Assembly: GCA_035632095.1 (NCBI GenBank)
Contig: DASQHM010000066.1
Location: 1 to 6,839 of the forward strand
Direction of reading: 5' to 3'
Length of the DNA stretch: 6,839 bases
Source of the DNA: DASQHM01 sp035632095
GTDB lineage: Bacteria > Pseudomonadota > Alphaproteobacteria > Ferrovibrionales > Ferrovibrionaceae
Below are positions 6,570 through 6,839 of the stretch, in pieces; positions within the stretch are counted from its first letter, which is position 1, and every line of letters begins with the position of its first letter. Made by a program: the position numbers and the translations under genes. The notes under the pieces were generated by a model. The model saw only the letters and a list, made by a program, of their open reading frames with translations, was not told the DNA's origin and searched no databases.

Positions 6570-6583
6570 TTGACACCTCGCAA
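6570..6583 (-). promoter_or_regulatory. Crp/FNR-superfamily (NnrR/Dnr/FixK-like) operator upstream of nnrS
   Basis: The + strand reads TTGACACCTCGCAA, which is TTGCG-AGGT-GTCAA on the - strand. This keeps the TTG-N8-CAA frame of the FNR/NnrR/Dnr family, and the TTGCG half is like known NnrR sites. Its centre (6576.5) is 57 bases before the nnrS ATG at 6519, so a class II position (-41.5) would put the transcript start near 6535. No clear -10 element is visible at the matching place; an AT-rich CAAATA is at 6551-6556 on the - strand. It could govern the whole nnrS-nirK unit. Confidence 0.5.
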
Positions 6584-6787
6584 GACCGGCCGCGCGAGGA
6601 ATGTACTAGGTCCAAGGCCGAACATGGTCATCCCGAAGTCGAGCGCCCGCGGGGCGACAGCGACGCCGCGCGGCCCGAACAGAGCGGTGCGAATTGCGAA
6701 TATCCTTTCACTGTCACTCAAAGCGAACTCCGATTCGAATTGGCCGCAAACATAGGTGCAATCGCTTCCAGCCGAGATCATGACCCG
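6584..6787. other. Intergenic region with no supported gene
   Basis: This stretch lies between the gene ending at 6788 and the operator ahead of nnrS. Short open frames exist on both strands (+ 6570-6755; - 6781-6500), but they have no ribosome binding site or recognisable motif, and the - frame overlaps the nnrS start. No clear terminator with a T-run follows the upstream gene's stop. Confidence 0.5.
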
Positions 6788-6839
6788 CTAGGGACGCATG
6801 AACTCGTAGTCGCGCTCCTCGATGTTTTCGATCGCGAAT
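6788..6839 (-). CDS. C-terminal end of an unidentified protein entering from the right edge
   Basis: On the - strand the frame ending in TAG at 6788-6790 reads FAIENIEERDYEFMRP in its 16 visible codons. The acidic/aromatic composition and third-position G/C pattern look coding, and the frame is open to the window edge. The protein cannot be identified from so short a tail. It reads in the same direction as nnrS and nirK, but about 270 bases and an FNR-type site separate it from nnrS, so it probably belongs to a separate transcript. Confidence 0.45.
   Translation of the reverse strand, partial: FAIENIEERDYEFMRP

Noticed and set aside
4804..6573. A 589-residue open frame on the + strand, antisense to the 5' half of nirK and to nnrS
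   Set aside because: It is a GC-rich shadow frame. Its peptide is Arg/Gly/Asp-rich with no domain, while the opposite strand holds two well-recognised proteins with full motif sets.
1..6839. CRISPR array, insertion sequence, tRNA or rRNA genes
   Set aside because: No regular spaced repeats, transposase-like protein, terminal inverted repeats or tRNA-like cloverleaf were seen on either strand.

Overview
The window is high-GC DNA with dense third-position G/C coding. It reads like an alphaproteobacterial chromosome, most plausibly Rhizobiales (Bradyrhizobium, Rhodopseudomonas or Xanthobacteraceae-like). This is judged from the protein families and codon use alone; no rRNA or species marker is present.

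The left half (444-3176) runs on the + strand. It holds a phasin-family protein (444-926), a divergent Nramp-type metal transporter (988-2325) and a tandem universal stress protein (2340-3176). The transporter and stress protein lie only 14 bases apart and are very probably co-transcribed; the phasin lies 61 bases upstream and may belong to the same unit. The theme is storage granules, stress and metal handling. At the extreme left (1-149) the start of a very lysine/arginine-rich protein runs out of the window on the - strand.

The right half (3228-6519) runs on the - strand and is a nitrite/nitric-oxide module. nnrS (6519 down to 5320) encodes a polytopic membrane protein of NO metabolism. 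It is followed 106 bases later by a 661-residue multidomain copper nitrite reductase (5213 down to 3228). That enzyme is the most remarkable item here: one polypeptide carries a membrane anchor, a Pro/Ala-rich linker, a class I cytochrome c domain, a second Pro/Ala linker, an extra type-1 copper cupredoxin domain, and then a complete two-cupredoxin NirK core of the AniA-like type with all copper ligands present. It appears to be a covalently tethered electron-transfer chain ending at the nitrite-reducing site. A Crp/FNR-family palindrome (TTGCG-N4-GTCAA on the - strand) lies 50 bases upstream of the nnrS start. It suggests control of the nnrS-nirK unit by an NO- or oxygen-responsive regulator such as NnrR, Dnr, FixK or FNR.

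The two halves converge on a 51-base gap at 3177-3227. At the far right (6788-6839) the last 16 codons of another - strand gene enter the window; its identity cannot be read from so little sequence. The 6584-6787 and 150-443 intervals hold no gene I can support.
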